Assembly (NCBI GenBank): GCA_024305745.1
Contig: JAHRBS010000007.1
Location: forward strand, 3,782,001 to 3,846,000
Direction of reading: 5' to 3'
Origin: Polyporus tsugae
Lineage: Eukaryota; Basidiomycota; Agaricomycetes; Polyporales; Polyporaceae
DNA length: 64,000 nucleotides
The translations under genes and the position numbers were made by a program. Of the stretch, positions 31,315-43,958 are shown one piece after another. Positions within the stretch are counted from its first letter, which is position 1. The number at the start of each line of letters is the position of its first letter. The notes below the pieces were generated by a model, which was not told the origin of the DNA, made no database searches, and worked only from the letters and a program-made list of their open reading frames with translations.

Positions 31315-33139
31315 ATGATTGGACGTTCTCTGTCGGAATACATCTTCATCCGCCTCTCCATCCTCGGCCTCCGACTCATTGCACCTCTCAGCATAACCTA
31401 CTTGGCCGTAAGCTGGTATCATGGAAGCCCGTTGCTTTCACCGTGGCTAGCCGTCTATGCTGGCGCAGAGGCCTCCTTCTACCTCTTAGTGGCGATACCC
31501 CGAAGGAGATTCTTGCAGAAGGTGAGGGTTATATCCTAAGTCCTCGTTTTAGTACAAAGGCTCGTCGAAGGCTGGATGCGGTGTATGCCCATGTAATTGG
31601 TTTCTTTCCTGGCTTATGCACCATCCTGGATTGTCAAATGGGCTCTTGGCGGCATTCAAAGGGTCATCCAGTCCTCACCAAAACATGTCCCCAGTAGCAC
31701 CTTGTGGCTTGGTTTGAACGTGGTGGAACATGGGTCGCCGCTCAAACTGACAGTGTTGCGCGTAGGCAGCAACCCACCCTCCACTACCCTCTCGCCAGGA
31801 ACGTGAAGAACTCTTCGCGAAATGCTTTGCCAAGGTCCGCGATACCGGGATGGCCTCCGGCTGGTTCTTCTCTGTAGACTCGGGACTTATCAAGCGCGAC
31901 AATATGGTAGACTGGTTGCTATGGGCCATCTTTGGTACGCACCGAGATGGTCTGCAAGACGAATGGGCCGACGAGCTGGAAGGATACCTACGCAACATTG
32001 AAGAGCTTTTAGGCCACAAGATAGATCACGGCCGGGCCCATACCGTGGCCTCCATGAAGGTCTCGCTTGACCCTGTCGACACGGTTCACAGACCATTGCT
32101 TTGGTACCTTGTGAGTCGATGGCACTTTCACGAACACGGGAAAATGCGCTGACTTGCGGTAGATCGTTGCCTTCATCGATACCGTTACGTTCATCCAACT
32201 GCGCTTCAGTGGCTTTGAGCATTATACCAATGGCTCATGGACAGAATGCTTCCCTCCTCGTCCACTAACCGCATTTTCCCACAAATCAAACCAAGATGAC
32301 TTGATCTACTGGCTCCGACCCCACCGCTCCCCCACGAAGGACCCAATCCTTTTTCTCCATGGCATCGGAGTACGTCCCCGTTCATCCTTTCTTCTCTCTC
32401 TCTCTCACCAACAGCACGTCAGATCGGACTATGGACCTATGCCCCCTTCCTGCACGAGCTCGCCGCCGCCGACCCCTCCGTCGGCATTATCGCCATCGAG
32501 ACCCTCGCGATCAGCATGCGCATGTCCCCGCCCCCGCTCCCGCGCCCCACGATGCTCTCCGCGATCTCCGCGCTACTCACCGCCCACTCCATCCCACGCG
32601 TCGTCGTCGCAGCCCACTCGTACGGCACCGTTGTCGCTGCGCACATGCTGCGCGACCCCGCGCTGCGCGCGCGCGTCTCCGCGTGGCTGCTCGTCGACCC
32701 GATCCCGTTCCTCCTGCACCAGCCGACGGTCGCGTACAACTTTGTGTACCGCGCGCCGCGCAAGGCGAACGAATGGCAGCTGTGGTACTTCGCGAGCCGC
32801 GACCCGGACATCGCGCGCGCGCTCGCGCGGCACTTCTTCTGGGCGGAGAACATCCTGTGGAAGGAAGACCTCGCGGGCAAGAAGGTCGCGGTCGTGTTCA
32901 GCGGGATCGACCAGATCGTCGACGCGCGCGAGGTGCGGCGGTACCTCACTAGCGAGGAGTGCTCGGAGGGGGACGAGCCAAGGTCCTTTTGGCAGAAGGA
33001 TGGGTTGCGGGTCCTGTGGTATCGTGACCTCGACCATGCGCAGGTGTTTGATACGACGGCGCGTCGGCGGCCGATCTTGGACATCCTCCACGAGTTCGCG
33101 GGGGGCAGGGCGGCGATGCATTCCTATGGCACCATCTGA
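31315..33139 (+). CDS. Membrane-anchored alpha/beta hydrolase
   Basis: Clear exons: 31315-31521, about 31766-32110, 32163-32369 and 32423-33139, about 491 aa. The second exon's start is uncertain: the preceding intron would be 244 nt, long for this genome, so a small exon may be missed. The N-terminus has hydrophobic segments (LGLRLIAPLSITYLAV and FYLLVAIP), suggesting a signal anchor. The C-terminal half is an alpha/beta hydrolase: an oxyanion-type LFLHGIG, the nucleophile elbow AHSYG with Ser near residue 319, then SGIDQIVD and DLDHAQVF, which suit the acid and the histidine. The substrate is unknown. Similar basidiomycete proteins are annotated only as hydrolases. Confidence 0.8.
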
Positions 33140-33334
33140 AAGTTTGGACGAGAAATGGTGCTTAGCAGTGACTGGTGATCGCTAAAATATACCTGAACTA
33201 CAGCGATATCATACATTGTATAATATACCCGGATCGATCTAGCTACTCATAAGTGGTGTGCGCGGGAAATTGAGGAGGAACAGAAAACAAACAAGGTCCA
33301 TATGTTAGAAATCACCACCACCCCGCTACACTCA

Positions 33335-34299
33335 TCAATACGCGACCGTGATGCCCGAGCCCTCCCACTTCTCCCAGTTCGGCAGCGCGTCGCAAACGAT
33401 GAAGTGCGCGATATCCTTGCGCGACACGCGGTACCCATCTCCGAAGTCGCCGTCCTTCAGCGTGCGGTACGGCGCCTTGCCGTTCTTGTGCCCCGCGTCC
33501 CCCTTGCAGTCCCCGTCGGACAGCAGCGCGGGGCGGATGATCACGAGCTGCTTCAGTTCGCCCTCCGCGGGCAGCCCGGGGGTGTTCAGCCACCCGTCGG
33601 GGAGAACCTCCTTCTTGATCTCGTCCGAGACCGTCCACGGAAGCCCGCGGACATGTGCGAGCACGCGCTCCGCGCCGAGCTTGTCGTTGTGCGGCCCGCT
33701 GAGCATCGAGCCGTAGAGGGGCTTGAGGGCGAACGGGAGCGCCTTGTGCGAGGCGGCGGTGATGCCCATGGAGGTGATGACGACGAAGCGCGGCTGCGCC
33801 TCGGGTATGCGGAGCTCGTCGGGCATCGTGCTGAAGGTGTTGAGGAGGGAGCAGGTGACGAGGTCGGCAGGGTTGAAGACGAAGCCGCAGGTTATGGTGA
33901 ATGTTGGCTTTCCTCCTAAGTATTAGGGTCGGTCAGAAGAGAGGTTTGAAAGAATATGGGGTAGACGTGAGACGCACCGAGAGTGAAAAGGACAACGTCG
34001 ACCTTGCCGTTGCCGGCTTCGAGAGCATTGGCCCAGCCGTTACGGATGGACTCAGCGTCGAGGCCATCGCCGCGGACAAGCTTGGCCTTCCCCTCTTTGA
34101 TGAAGTGGAGCATCTCTGCATCGTTGTCGAATGCGTTGGGTGAACGCAGGAGGTAGGTGACGGTCGCCCCTTGGTCTGTGCAATACCTAATGTCAGCAAG
34201 GACACAACATTCTCAGCAGGCCAACAGGAGCGTACTCAGGAGGCGGAGGCCAGCGAAGTAGCCGATGTTCTTGGATCCGCCGATCGCAAAGACGTTCAT
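33335..34299 (-). CDS. NAD(P)-binding Rossmann protein (NmrA/epimerase-like)
   Basis: Three exons: 34299-34236, 34175-33978 and 33915-33335, total 280 aa. The start MNVFAIGGSKNIGYFAG carries a glycine-rich dinucleotide loop at residues 7-13. Later segments (VDVVLFTLG, FVVITSMGI, LVIIRPALLSDG) follow the strand order of atypical short-chain dehydrogenase/NAD(P)H-binding folds. These proteins are cytosolic reductases or redox-sensing regulators. It converges on the hydrolase gene with about 195 bp between stop codons. The exact reaction is not deducible. Confidence 0.8.
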
Positions 34300-35201
34300 G
34301 TTTAGACCACTGGAGAGTTAGGTGTGATGTTGGTGATGAGAGGAGTGTTGAAAGAGGAGTAGGATGTTGAATGTCATTGATTTCGATGGAGCTTTAAACA
34401 GGCATGGAAAGGCGTACCCGGTCAACCGATGGTCAACGACTGTGGCACTGCCCCGCAGCAGCCACGTTAACGGCGCCCAACGAGGGTGTGGAACAGGTGT
34501 TTGCTACGCCGCTAGAAATCGTAAGGCACCTATCAGCGGAGATGGAGAGATTGGCTATGACTCGAACCGTTTGTACGGAAATCAGCAGCGCGCCGGCCGG
34601 ATGGAAAGAAGGTAGATTCGTAAGCGTTTTGGGGGGACAAGGACAAACGCTGCGACAAATTACAATACATGTCCCCGATACGACACAATGTGTTTCGTCT
34701 TGAACCGCGTCAAGGCCAACGCCTTCATTCTGAGTAGTTGCTTCAGCAATTCAGAACCTTGTTCCAGTCATACCAGCGCGGAAAACATACACACTTCGGT
34801 GACCAGATCTACGTCGTTACCACACAGCAGGGCCAATGACGCGATGCAGTGCCTTGGGAATACTTCCTTGATACGTCTTCGGATGATATGGGCAGGATGC
34901 AGCCTGGAGGCTGTAGTCGTTGATTGCTTCCAGTCCCCGGAAACAAGCGCCTGAAGGCGCCGCGGCTAGCCGATTCTTCACCGTTACAGATTTTGCTTGA
35001 GACCGGGTGAGAGCGACAAAAGGACACATGTTCACCGCATAGCTGAACCCCGTCGACGTGTCAAGGCTTGCGAGTTCACTCGGGAGTCGGCAGCGTTGCA
35101 GGCGCAGCAACACTAGTGCCGTGCAGACACGGTACACCGGCGCATCGACGCCGGATGAATTGCTCTACTGCGGACCAAGTACATGCATATTTTGAATTTC
35201 T
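34300..35201. other. Intergenic, no gene seen
   Basis: 0.9 kb upstream of the NAD(P)-binding gene and downstream of ATP18. Only short frames without support. Confidence 0.4.
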
Positions 35202-35501
35202 CTAGTGGTGGGACTCCTTCGCGATTTGCGCCGCGTAGGGGTTGCGCGGGTCGTTGCGGTAGCCTTCCGCTGTAGGTCGACGTGTCGTGTTAGCCGGGTG
35301 CGGTGGAGCTGTGGACTGGGGAACTCACACTTAACACCGAGGTCCTGCATCTTGCCCACCAAGAACCACGTCAAAACGCTTGCGGTGACGAAGGGCCACA
35401 GCGGCTTAGCGACCTGGGGACGGATGTCAGAGGATTCCACCTGCGGCATCAAGGGATGGACGAACGGGAGTAGGCCACTTGCGGAGACCGAGGAAGCTCA
35501 T
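35202..35501 (-). CDS. ATP18: Mitochondrial ATP synthase subunit j (Atp18)
   Basis: Three small exons, 35501-35466, 35413-35338 and 35269-35202, join to 59 codons plus stop, the same length as yeast Atp18. The product starts MSFLGLRKWPTPVAKPLWPF, comparable to the yeast pattern of a short basic start, PTP and WPF. It continues with one membrane span (FVTASVLTWFLVGKM) and ends with an NDPRNPYA block also typical of the family. It is a small Fo-sector subunit of the inner mitochondrial membrane that supports assembly and dimer stability. The first intron (52 nt) and the second donor (G/GTGTTA) were chosen because only they keep the frame and the family pattern. Confidence 0.85.
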
Positions 35502-35996
35502 GATGAATGATGTCTAGTAGCGCAAGTCAGTGAGACGTCTGTCGTTGAAGCAGTGAGGCTACACGCACGGAATAAGGAGTGGTGGTGGTGGTGGATGTTT
35601 GGTGAGTCGAAGAGAACCCGGCAGTTTACGGAATGACGCCGGCGGCAATTTGTTAACACGCTGTAACAATACATGCTTACACAGGTAAACCAGCCGAGTT
35701 ATCGCATGTATTTACTGGCCGAGGCCCTATTCCACTACATCCTCGCCGAGGGTGGCCTCGGCGACTCCGACTACGCCCTAGACATCTTTCGCGTCCATGC
35801 CCAACTTGTGCTCTTAAGCCGTCGAAATACTAGTGCCGGACCCAGCTATTTCAACTCTCATCTCTTGAGGCTACCTAGTTGGCCGTCCTCCTCATTGTCG
35901 GATCTCCTGCTGCGCAAAGCTTGCGAAATACGTGACATCATACGAGATCCCTCAACATACTCGCATTCATAATCGTCATCACTGTTTCCACCCGCC
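35502..35996. promoter_or_regulatory. Divergent promoter region, ATP18 / VPS11
   Basis: 495 bp between the two start codons. A 99-codon frame (35673-35972, plus strand) lies here and ends 25 nt before the VPS11 ATG. It resembles no family I know and is more likely leader or promoter sequence than a gene. Confidence 0.45.
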
Positions 35997-38900
35997 ATGG
36001 CCCAGCAACCAGCAGGGAGTGCTGCCGCACCAGCAGTACGTCTTCCCGCTCCCGCGTGCTTCAGCCACTGAATCCCGCTTCTCTCAGTGGAGACAATTCC
36101 CCTTCTTCGACGAGGTCCCTGTCAAGGACATACACGACCTCGGAAGTGCGCCAGAGGTGTTCCAGGTACGGTAGATACTCTGACCCGCATTCGTCGCGCC
36201 CTTGACCAATGCATGCAGAAAACCCCAGAAATCTCGACCATCGTCGCGTCCTCCGTCGGCCTCGTCGTTGCCGATATCCATGGCAGCGTGTACCTCCTCA
36301 CCCGAGACTTCGAAATTGCGAAGAGTTGGATTGCGCATACGGGCGGCCAGGTCACACATATGGCAGAGAGGAAGGGTATCCTGATCACGCTTGGGGTACG
36401 TGTATGTCCATTTCTAGCTATAAACCCGCGCGTTGAGATTGCATGCCTAGGAAGAAGACACCGCACGGCATCCCTTCCTGAGGGTCTGGGATCTCCAAAA
36501 ATCCGATAAGAAGACCGGAGCCCCCCTGCTACTCCGCTCAGCGAAGGTGCAGAGCGGCAGCCGTCCCCATCCCGTAAGTCTTGTTCATCCTACACATTAC
36601 CAGTGATATATGCCTATATGAAGGTGCAAGGTTTCTACCATTGCCCTCTCAGCCGCCCTATCCTACCTCGCCATCGGTCTCGGAGACGGAACGGTCATCC
36701 TCTACCGTCACCTCGACCAGTCCATCTACTCCACCTCCGGCTCGCTCAGCACCCTCCCCAAGCCCCGCGTCATCCACGAGTCCTCCACCGAACCAATCAC
36801 CGGTCTTGGCTTCCGCGAACCTACAGAAGAAACCCCCAATGTCTACCTCTTCATTGTCACGACCAACCGCGTGCTCTGCTACCAAGCGTCGGGGAAGGGG
36901 AGCGGAGGCACTCCGGCGGTCGTGGATGAGATCGGTGCGGGGCTCGGGTGCGCGATCATGGACTGGAAGGCGCAGGAGATCATCGTCGCGCGGGACGAAG
37001 CGATATACTTGGCCGGGATCGAGAGCCGGGGAGGCTGCTACGCCTACGAAGGTCACTCCCACTTCTCATGTGCCATATCGACATGTTTCCTAACGTGCCG
37101 TTGTAGGCTCGAAGTCCAGGATCCACACACACCGCAATTACATCGTCATCGTGTCTCCGCCATTTTCCCCTTCTGCCTCTGCTGCGTCCGCAACGGTGCG
37201 GAACTTCGTTGCTCGGAGTTCTGCGCCTGCAAGCTCGGACATCACTAAGGTGTCAGTGTTTGACCCGGAGAACAAGTTCGTCGCGCATACGAACACCTTC
37301 ACCGAGGGCGTTCGCGAGATCTTCTCGGCGTGGGGCAAGCTCTATGTCCTTTCCAACAACGGCACGGTTCGTGTCTATATACCCTTGACCTTCTAACCCC
37401 TTGCCTGACGTCTGTCGTGTCAACAGCTGATATGTCTGGAGGAGAAACCGACGTCTGCGAAACTCGACATGCTGTACCGGAAGGGGCTGTACCTCCTCGC
37501 GCTCAACATCGCCGACACGCAGAAGCTGGATGAGTCGCATATCGCGGAAATCCACAAGCAGTACGGTGACCACCTCTACAACAAAGGCGACTACGATGGT
37601 GCGATGGCCCATTACATCCAAACCATCCGGTATGTCCAGCCCAGCTACGTCATCCGCAAGGTACTTCGCAAATAAAATCGCACGGAAAAAACGCTGACTT
37701 CGCTGTAGTTCCTCGACGCCCAGCGGATCCACAACCTCGTGACGTACCTGCAGGAGCTTCACTCGTTGGGCCTAGCCAACTCCGACCACACAACGCTGCT
37801 CCTGAACACGTACACGAAGCTGAAGGATGTGACGCGTCTCGACAGCTTCATTAAGCGTGAATCGTTGCGTACGTCTGCCGACGGCGAGAAAGACGAACTC
37901 CCATTCGACCTCGACACGGCGATTCGGGTTTGTCGGCAGGCAGGCTACTTCGAGCACGCCTCCTACCTTGCGAAGAAGTACGAGCGGCACGAGGACTACC
38001 TCCGGATACAGATCGAAGATGCGGGCAACTACAAGGACGCACTGACATACCTCCGGAGACTCGGCGCGGAAGCCGTAAGTGACCTGTAGCGCGTATATGA
38101 CGGCTCTCTGATGGACACTCAAACAGGCTGAGAGCAATCTCGCTCGATATGGTCGCGCAATGCTTGAAAACCTTCCCCAAGAGACAACCGACCTCCTCAT
38201 CGACATCTGCACCAGCCTCGCACCTCTGACCGTCGAGACGGACGAACCAGAGGCGGCACCCACAGGGCAGAGGGGCGGTGGATCGTCCTACCTGTCATAC
38301 CTTGCCCTGAACCGAGCGTCGGTCGCCGGCATCTCCTCTCCATCCGACAACGCACCCTCAACAATCCAACCCAGTCCCGCAAACAAGGCTGAGCCAGCCC
38401 GCCGAGATTCCGTCATCCAGGACGCATCCCGACAGGACGATTCGCCCACCGACACCCCGACGGCTGCCAGCCCAACCAAGGCCCGGGCGGCGGCCCCGAC
38501 GGTCAAGCGCCCCTCTCCCCGCCTCTACTTCGCGCACTTCGTCGACCACACGAGCCACTTCGTGCGCTTCCTCGAGACCGTCGCGCGCAAGCGCTGGGGC
38601 TACACCGTCGACAACGCCGCGGACCCGCTCCCCGTCGAGGCCGACCCGAACGCAGACGAGCACGCGGAACAGCGCGATCAGGTCGCAGTGTGGAACACCC
38701 TCTTCGAGCTCTACCTCTCCAACGCAGACGCGAACAACGCGAAGGCGCTCGCGCTCCTGCAGAACACGCGCCTGCCGTACGACCCGACGCACGCGCTCAT
38801 CCTCTGCTCGACGCGCGGCTTCACGCCGGGGCTCGTGCTCCTCTGGGAGCGCATGGGCATGCACGAGGACGTCGTCCGGTTCTTCATGGACCGCCACCGC

Positions 38901-39711
38901 GAGGGCGATGCGGACGCGAGCGCGGAGGTCGTCCGCCGCCTGGGGCAGTACGGCACAGAGGGTCGCGCGCAGCTCTATCCGCTTGTTCTGCGTTTCCTGA
39001 CGAGCACACCCGCGCTGCTCGCGAAGCACCGCGAGGACGTGGTGCGCGTGCTGCGGGTCATCGACGAGGAGAAGATCATGCCGCCCGTGAGCGTCGTGCA
39101 GGTGCTGAGCAGGAACGGCGTCGCGAGCGTCGGGCTCGTGAAGGAGTGGCTCATGGCGCGGATCAAGAGCGCGCGGGAGGACGTCGAGACGGTACGTTGT
39201 CCTTTCTTTCCCTCTGTGGTTGTGACGGCTCAATCTCAGATCCTCATCGCATGGTGCAGGACCAACAACTCATCCTGTCGTACCGAATGGAGACCCAGGC
39301 GAAGCTGCGCCAGGTCGAAGAGCTGTCGGACCCCGACAAGCCGCGCGTGTTCCACGTCACGCAGTGCGCCGCGTGCCAGGGCGGCCTCGACCTCCCCGCC
39401 GTTCACTTCATGTGCAACCATAGCTATCACCAGCGGTACGTCCTCTGCTTTCCCCTTGTTATACCCCACTTGTTTGCCCTGAACGAGCTGTGTTCTGCGT
39501 TGACAGGTGTCTGGCGGAGAACGAGACGGAGTGCCCGAACTGTGCGCGCGAGCACGGCATGATCACGGAGATCCGGCGGAACAACGAACGTCTGGCGGAC
39601 CAGCACGACCTCTTCCTGTCGGAGGTGCGCGAGGGCGGGTTCGGCGCACTCGCGGCTGGCTTCAGTCGCGGCACACTGAACATGTCGAGAGTCGACGAAC
39701 TTGCAGCGTAG
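35997..39711 (+). CDS. VPS11: VPS11, HOPS/CORVET tethering subunit with RING-H2
   Basis: Eleven exons: 35997-36035, 36088-36165, 36219-36395, 36451-36573, 36631-37051, 37107-37366, 37427-37660, 37709-38074, 38127-39191, 39260-39435 and 39507-39711, total 1047 aa. The N-terminal third is a beta-propeller region (WRQFPFFDEVPVKDIHDL, VADIHGSVYLL, WGKLYVLSNNGT). It is followed by the alpha-solenoid with clathrin-type repeats (IHKQYGDHLYNKGDYDGAM). The C-terminus is a RING-H2: CAACQGGLDLPAVHFMCNHS, then H-x2-C and CPNC. The order and length match Vps11/Pep5 of yeast and animals, which tether endosomal and vacuolar membranes before SNARE fusion. A Pro/Ser/Thr-rich insert of about 100 residues (around 600-700) lies between repeats and is probably disordered. 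Confidence 0.95.
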
Positions 39712-40601
39712 ATTTACAGTAGTGTTACTTTCCATCCATTTTCACCCTGTATCCGGAATGTGATCCGTCAAGCTAACTGGAAGGTTGCCACGGTTGACAT
39801 CAGACTCGAGAGCCTAGCCTGCAGGGCGCGCGACATCCAAGTCTCAACGTCAATGACATGGGCATTCCCGATGTCATCTTCAGGGACCGACCTCCAGCAT
39901 CGTGAGCAATGTGTAATATGAATCCTTTTGACATAGTAGCTCTGGGCGAAGACCATAGCACAAGCCGGCCATATGTAGAGATGGTATTACAGGTATGTGT
40001 AAACTAGTTTGTCCTACAAATACACAGGACGTTGGCAACGTATGTATGTTATTCGTGACATATGTGCATGCACATGCAAACAAAGCAGGATATTGTGCAA
40101 CGATATCGACATCACGTACATATATGCGAACCGAGCCGAAGACTAACACGGCGGAAGCGCAGGGCAACGCTAATATGAACAGCGATGACGACACGGGGGA
40201 AGGGGGAAGGGGGGGAAGCAGTTATGATGTAACGAACAGACGGGCCAAGGCCAGTCGAGACTAGCCAGCTGCCAGTCCACCAGCTGGCCGGTGCCGGTGG
40301 GCATCGAGGTCGCCTCAGGGTCCCCCCTCCCCCCTCCCCGACCTCGGCCGAGTCCCATAATCTGAGCGCGAGCGCGGACCCGCCCCGACGCGGGGAGTGG
40401 CCAGACCCTGGCTCGACGCCGCAGGACTGACACCTGTCCGCACAGGGCCTGCAGCGACGCGCCCGTTCTCTCTCTTATAAAACACTAATAATCTCGGTGT
40501 CTCGGTGCGTCGCGCATCCTCGAGTGTCCTCGCTCCGCACCACAACGTACTTTTCGCACCTCCGCGTTCGCGCCAGCAGCAGCAGCAGCAACCCCCGCCA
40601 C
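39712..40601. other. Convergent 3' flanks of VPS11 and SKN7, no gene seen
   Basis: About 0.9 kb with no supported reading frame. A CAG-rich run lies at 40576-40590 in the SKN7 3' flank. Confidence 0.45.
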
Positions 40602-43600
40602 TCACTCGATGACCTCGAAGCGGCTCCGCTTCAACTCGCGGCCGTCGTGCGGGTCGTCGAGGGTGCGCTTGTTCGACTCGCCCAGCGCGTGCGCGGCGAT
40701 GTCGGTGCCCTGGAACGACTCGCCGTTGACGAGGTTCTGGAGGATGAGCGTGTACTGCTCGTCCGTGAGGCCCATGCCCGCGAGCGGGTTGATCTTGCCC
40801 TCCTCCTCGTCCCCGAGCGAGAAGCCGACGGGGAGCGCGGCTTGCTGTTGCTGCAGGGCGCTGGCCTGGATGGCGAGCGCGTTGTCGAACGACGGGTCCG
40901 AGAGGGGTGGCACGCCGACGGAGCGGGGCACGCGCGAAAGCGTCTGGATGACCTTGAGGTGGGTGAGGTGCTTGTCGAGCACGTCCCAGAGGCCGTCCTT
41001 GGTGAACGGTTTGGGGAGGTGGTCGTTCATGCCGGACGAGTAGTACTTCATGATCTCCGCGGGCTTCGAGTTGCTCGTCATGGAGATGATGGGCGTCATG
41101 TGGTCGAACTGACGGATGAGAGACGTCGCCGACACGCCGTCCAACTTTGGCATCACGATGTCCTGCAAACGCAAACGCAAACGCGACCACGCGCAGCAAA
41201 AATAGCAAACAGCAAGAACGCAAATAGATCCCCGTCAACCTCCGGCGACCCAAACTCAAATATTTTAAAACCACACGCACCATGAGCACCAAGTCGTACT
41301 TCTCCAGGTTCATCTTGTTCACCGCGCCGACCCCGTCCACCGCGACGTCGATCGTGCACCCAAAGATCTGCAAGAACTTGCTCGACACCTTCCTGCTCAC
41401 CGCGTCGTCATCGACGAGCAGCACCCTTGGCGGCACCGCCCACCCAGGCACGTACGTCGACCTCCTAACACGCAGCGTCTGCGCGCTCCCCGCCCGCCCG
41501 CCCGACGAGCTGGCCGCCGAAGGGGCGGAGGCGCTGATGAACTGCGTCGGGGCGGGCGCGGCGGAGCTCTCGCCCTCCTCCTCGGGGTCGCCGCCCATGC
41601 CCTCGGGGGTCGGCATCACGACCTGGTTGAGCACCGTCGGGTCGAACGCCCAGTTCCCGTTCGCGTCCTCGAGCGACGAGCGCGGCAGCAGGTGGCCGAC
41701 CGTGAAGACCTGCAGGCCCTCGTGGTTCATCGTGTTCGGGTCGACCGTCAGCCCGTACCGCGCGGCGTCCTCCATCAGGAACGGCCCCGCCTCGAACGAC
41801 GCGTCGAGCGCGCCAGCGGGGGCGGAGGAGGGCCCAGCTGCAGAGGGGGGAGGGGGTACACCCTGCGGGGCAGTGGGGCTGGTCGACGAGGACGCCTGAG
41901 CCTGGGCCTGGGCCTGAGCTTGTGCTTGTGCTTGCGCCTGATGCTGCGCCTGTTGCTCGCGTTGCTGGTGCTCGCGCTGTTGGTGCTGTTGTTGCTGGGA
42001 ACGCGCCTTCTGGCTCTGGCTGGGCGACGACGCAGACGGCCGGCCGGCCTGGGCCTGGCCCGCGTTCTGGGCCTGGTCGAGGGCGGGCGTCGGCCGCATC
42101 CGTGAGAGCTCCTCGATGCGCGCGAGCGCGTCCTGCCGACTCATCGGCCTCGCGGGCGCGTCCATGCCCCCCGACATCAGCCCCGCGGCTGCGGCCATGA
42201 TGGTCGACGCGCGCGAGCTGGGCCTGACAGGCGCCCCTCCTCCAGGGCCTGCACCGCTCGCAGTGCTGAACGTCATGCCTGCGACCTCCGCGCGGCGCGA
42301 GATCTCGTTCATCTGCGCGAGCGACGCGCGGGCGATGTCGCCGTCGGGGTAGGCGCCCATCATGCGCTGCGCCTCAGTCGCGGGGAGAAAGGGGTTGGGG
42401 TCTGGGGCGTAGGTCCCTGGGGCGGGGTTCGAGATCTGTTCGGTCTTCAGTTTGCCTAGACCGTCGACAGAGCGATGGTGAGAGAGACGGCGGGGATTTT
42501 CGGAACGTGGTTATCGTTACGGCGAAGTTCGCGGTGATGATGACGATTGTGTGCAGGAAGTAGCAGCAGTAGCAGCAGTCCGTCCAGGATTCCCCAACGA
42601 GTTCGAGGAAGATGCGTCCGTGGGATTTCCACAATGGTGAGACGAGAGAGAGAGAGCGAAACATGAAAAAGCAATAGTACACATTAGCTTCTGGCCTGGG
42701 AATTATAAACTACGAGGAGACAGTCCCACCATTCTCCAACTGCAAGAAGTATTGTATCAAATTCTGCATGAGCCCGTCCTGCTGCGCCATGTTCCGTTGG
42801 AAGTTGACCATCTCAGACAGCACGTTCTGGTAGTTGGTCTCAAGCGAGCGTATGTGCGCCGCCATCTCTTCCTGGTCGCGGGCCATACGGTCTAACTGCG
42901 CCTGGAGCGCCTCAACGGTAGCAGAGGAGGATGGACTGGGCGAGTTTGCGGTGCGCCCGGTGGATTTACGCTGGGCGGGCACCTTACGCTTGATGTTCTC
43001 AAGCGCATCGCGGCGATCAGCATGGAAGTCAGGGTGGCGGAATGTCCAGCTCTACAACGTGCGAGAGTCCCCGTGAACGCCATTCTAAGAAGCACGGGAA
43101 GAGAGACGGGGAACTCACGTGTTCGCCGAACTGGTTATCGTCCGTGTTCTTGACCTGTAATTCTTTGTTCATACCGCGCGTCATGTCGGAGTGAATGGGA
43201 GAAGACGTACTTTGTGGAAGTCGTACTTGTTTAGTTGGCGGACGAAGGACGCAAAATTGGAATGCTTGAACATGCGGGGGAGGATGGATTTGGTGAACTC
43301 GTTCATGTCCTTGACGACGAAGCAGTCGCCGCCAGGACCCCACGAGACGACATCGGCGAAGGTGGTGTCTTCAAGCATCCTTTGTGGCAAATTGATTTTG
43401 AATGTCTAGGCCAGGGCCGAATACGAAAAAGGCAGGTACGCACTTGTAGAGCTTCTTGACAAAGTCGGAAGTGGACGGCATGCTATCCTCCGCTTCGTGC
43501 TTGACGTGGGAGGAGGAGAGCAGGCGGTCCTGAGAAGAGTCGCGGGCCATTTCGCGTTCTGGTCGATGTGGGGACGATTCGGATAGGCGGCGGGAGGGTG

Positions 43601-43958
43601 GGGGTATGTCGTCGCGCGAGGAGGAAGCGCGGTGGTTGGACCAGGGTAGGGTTGATGAAGAGGATAGGGCGTGGCCGGAGAGAGGGGACGCGGTGGAGGA
43701 GAGGGAGGGATGTGTGTAGGTGGGCGGGGGGTAGCGAGAAGCGGCGGGGAGCTGGGAGATGGGCGGGAGGGTGTTGTTCCTCGGAAAGGAATTCAGATGG
43801 AGCTGCGAAGGAGGTGGGAGGGTCGAGGAGGGGAAGAGCTGCCTCTGGAGCGGCGGATAGTGGGGCGAGTTGTCCATCTGGCCTGGACTGTTATGAGGGG
43901 TTGGAGGAGGAGGAAGAGAGACGAGGCCGAGTTGATATCCCACTCCGTCAATCCTCAT
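40602..43958 (-). CDS. SKN7: SKN7-type response regulator / HSF-like transcription factor
   Basis: Six exons: 43958-43444, 43379-43211, 43154-43119, 43051-42730, 42455-41281 and 41162-40602, total 925 aa. A Ser/Pro-rich lead precedes an HSF-type DNA-binding domain ([20 protein letters not shown] ... [20 protein letters not shown] ... [20 protein letters not shown]), then a coiled coil (about 285-340), a Gln/Ala-rich linker and a receiver domain from about 688. Receiver residues are the acidic pair in VLLVDDD, phospho-acceptor Asp740 in LMDIVMP, Thr768 in SMTSN and Lys790 in LPKPF. This combination defines fungal Skn7, the nuclear output of the osmotic and oxidative-stress phosphorelay. The ATG at 43877 (MDNSPHY) is an alternative start. 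Asp740 is encoded by the first codon after the last intron. Confidence 0.93.

Noticed and set aside
35673..35972. 99-codon frame upstream of VPS11
   Set aside because: It lies in the divergent promoter, resembles nothing known and is not in frame with VPS11. Kept only as a note.
41282..42352. Plus-strand frames over the SKN7 locus
   Set aside because: Shadows of the GC-rich receiver and linker exons. The minus-strand protein explains the sequence fully.
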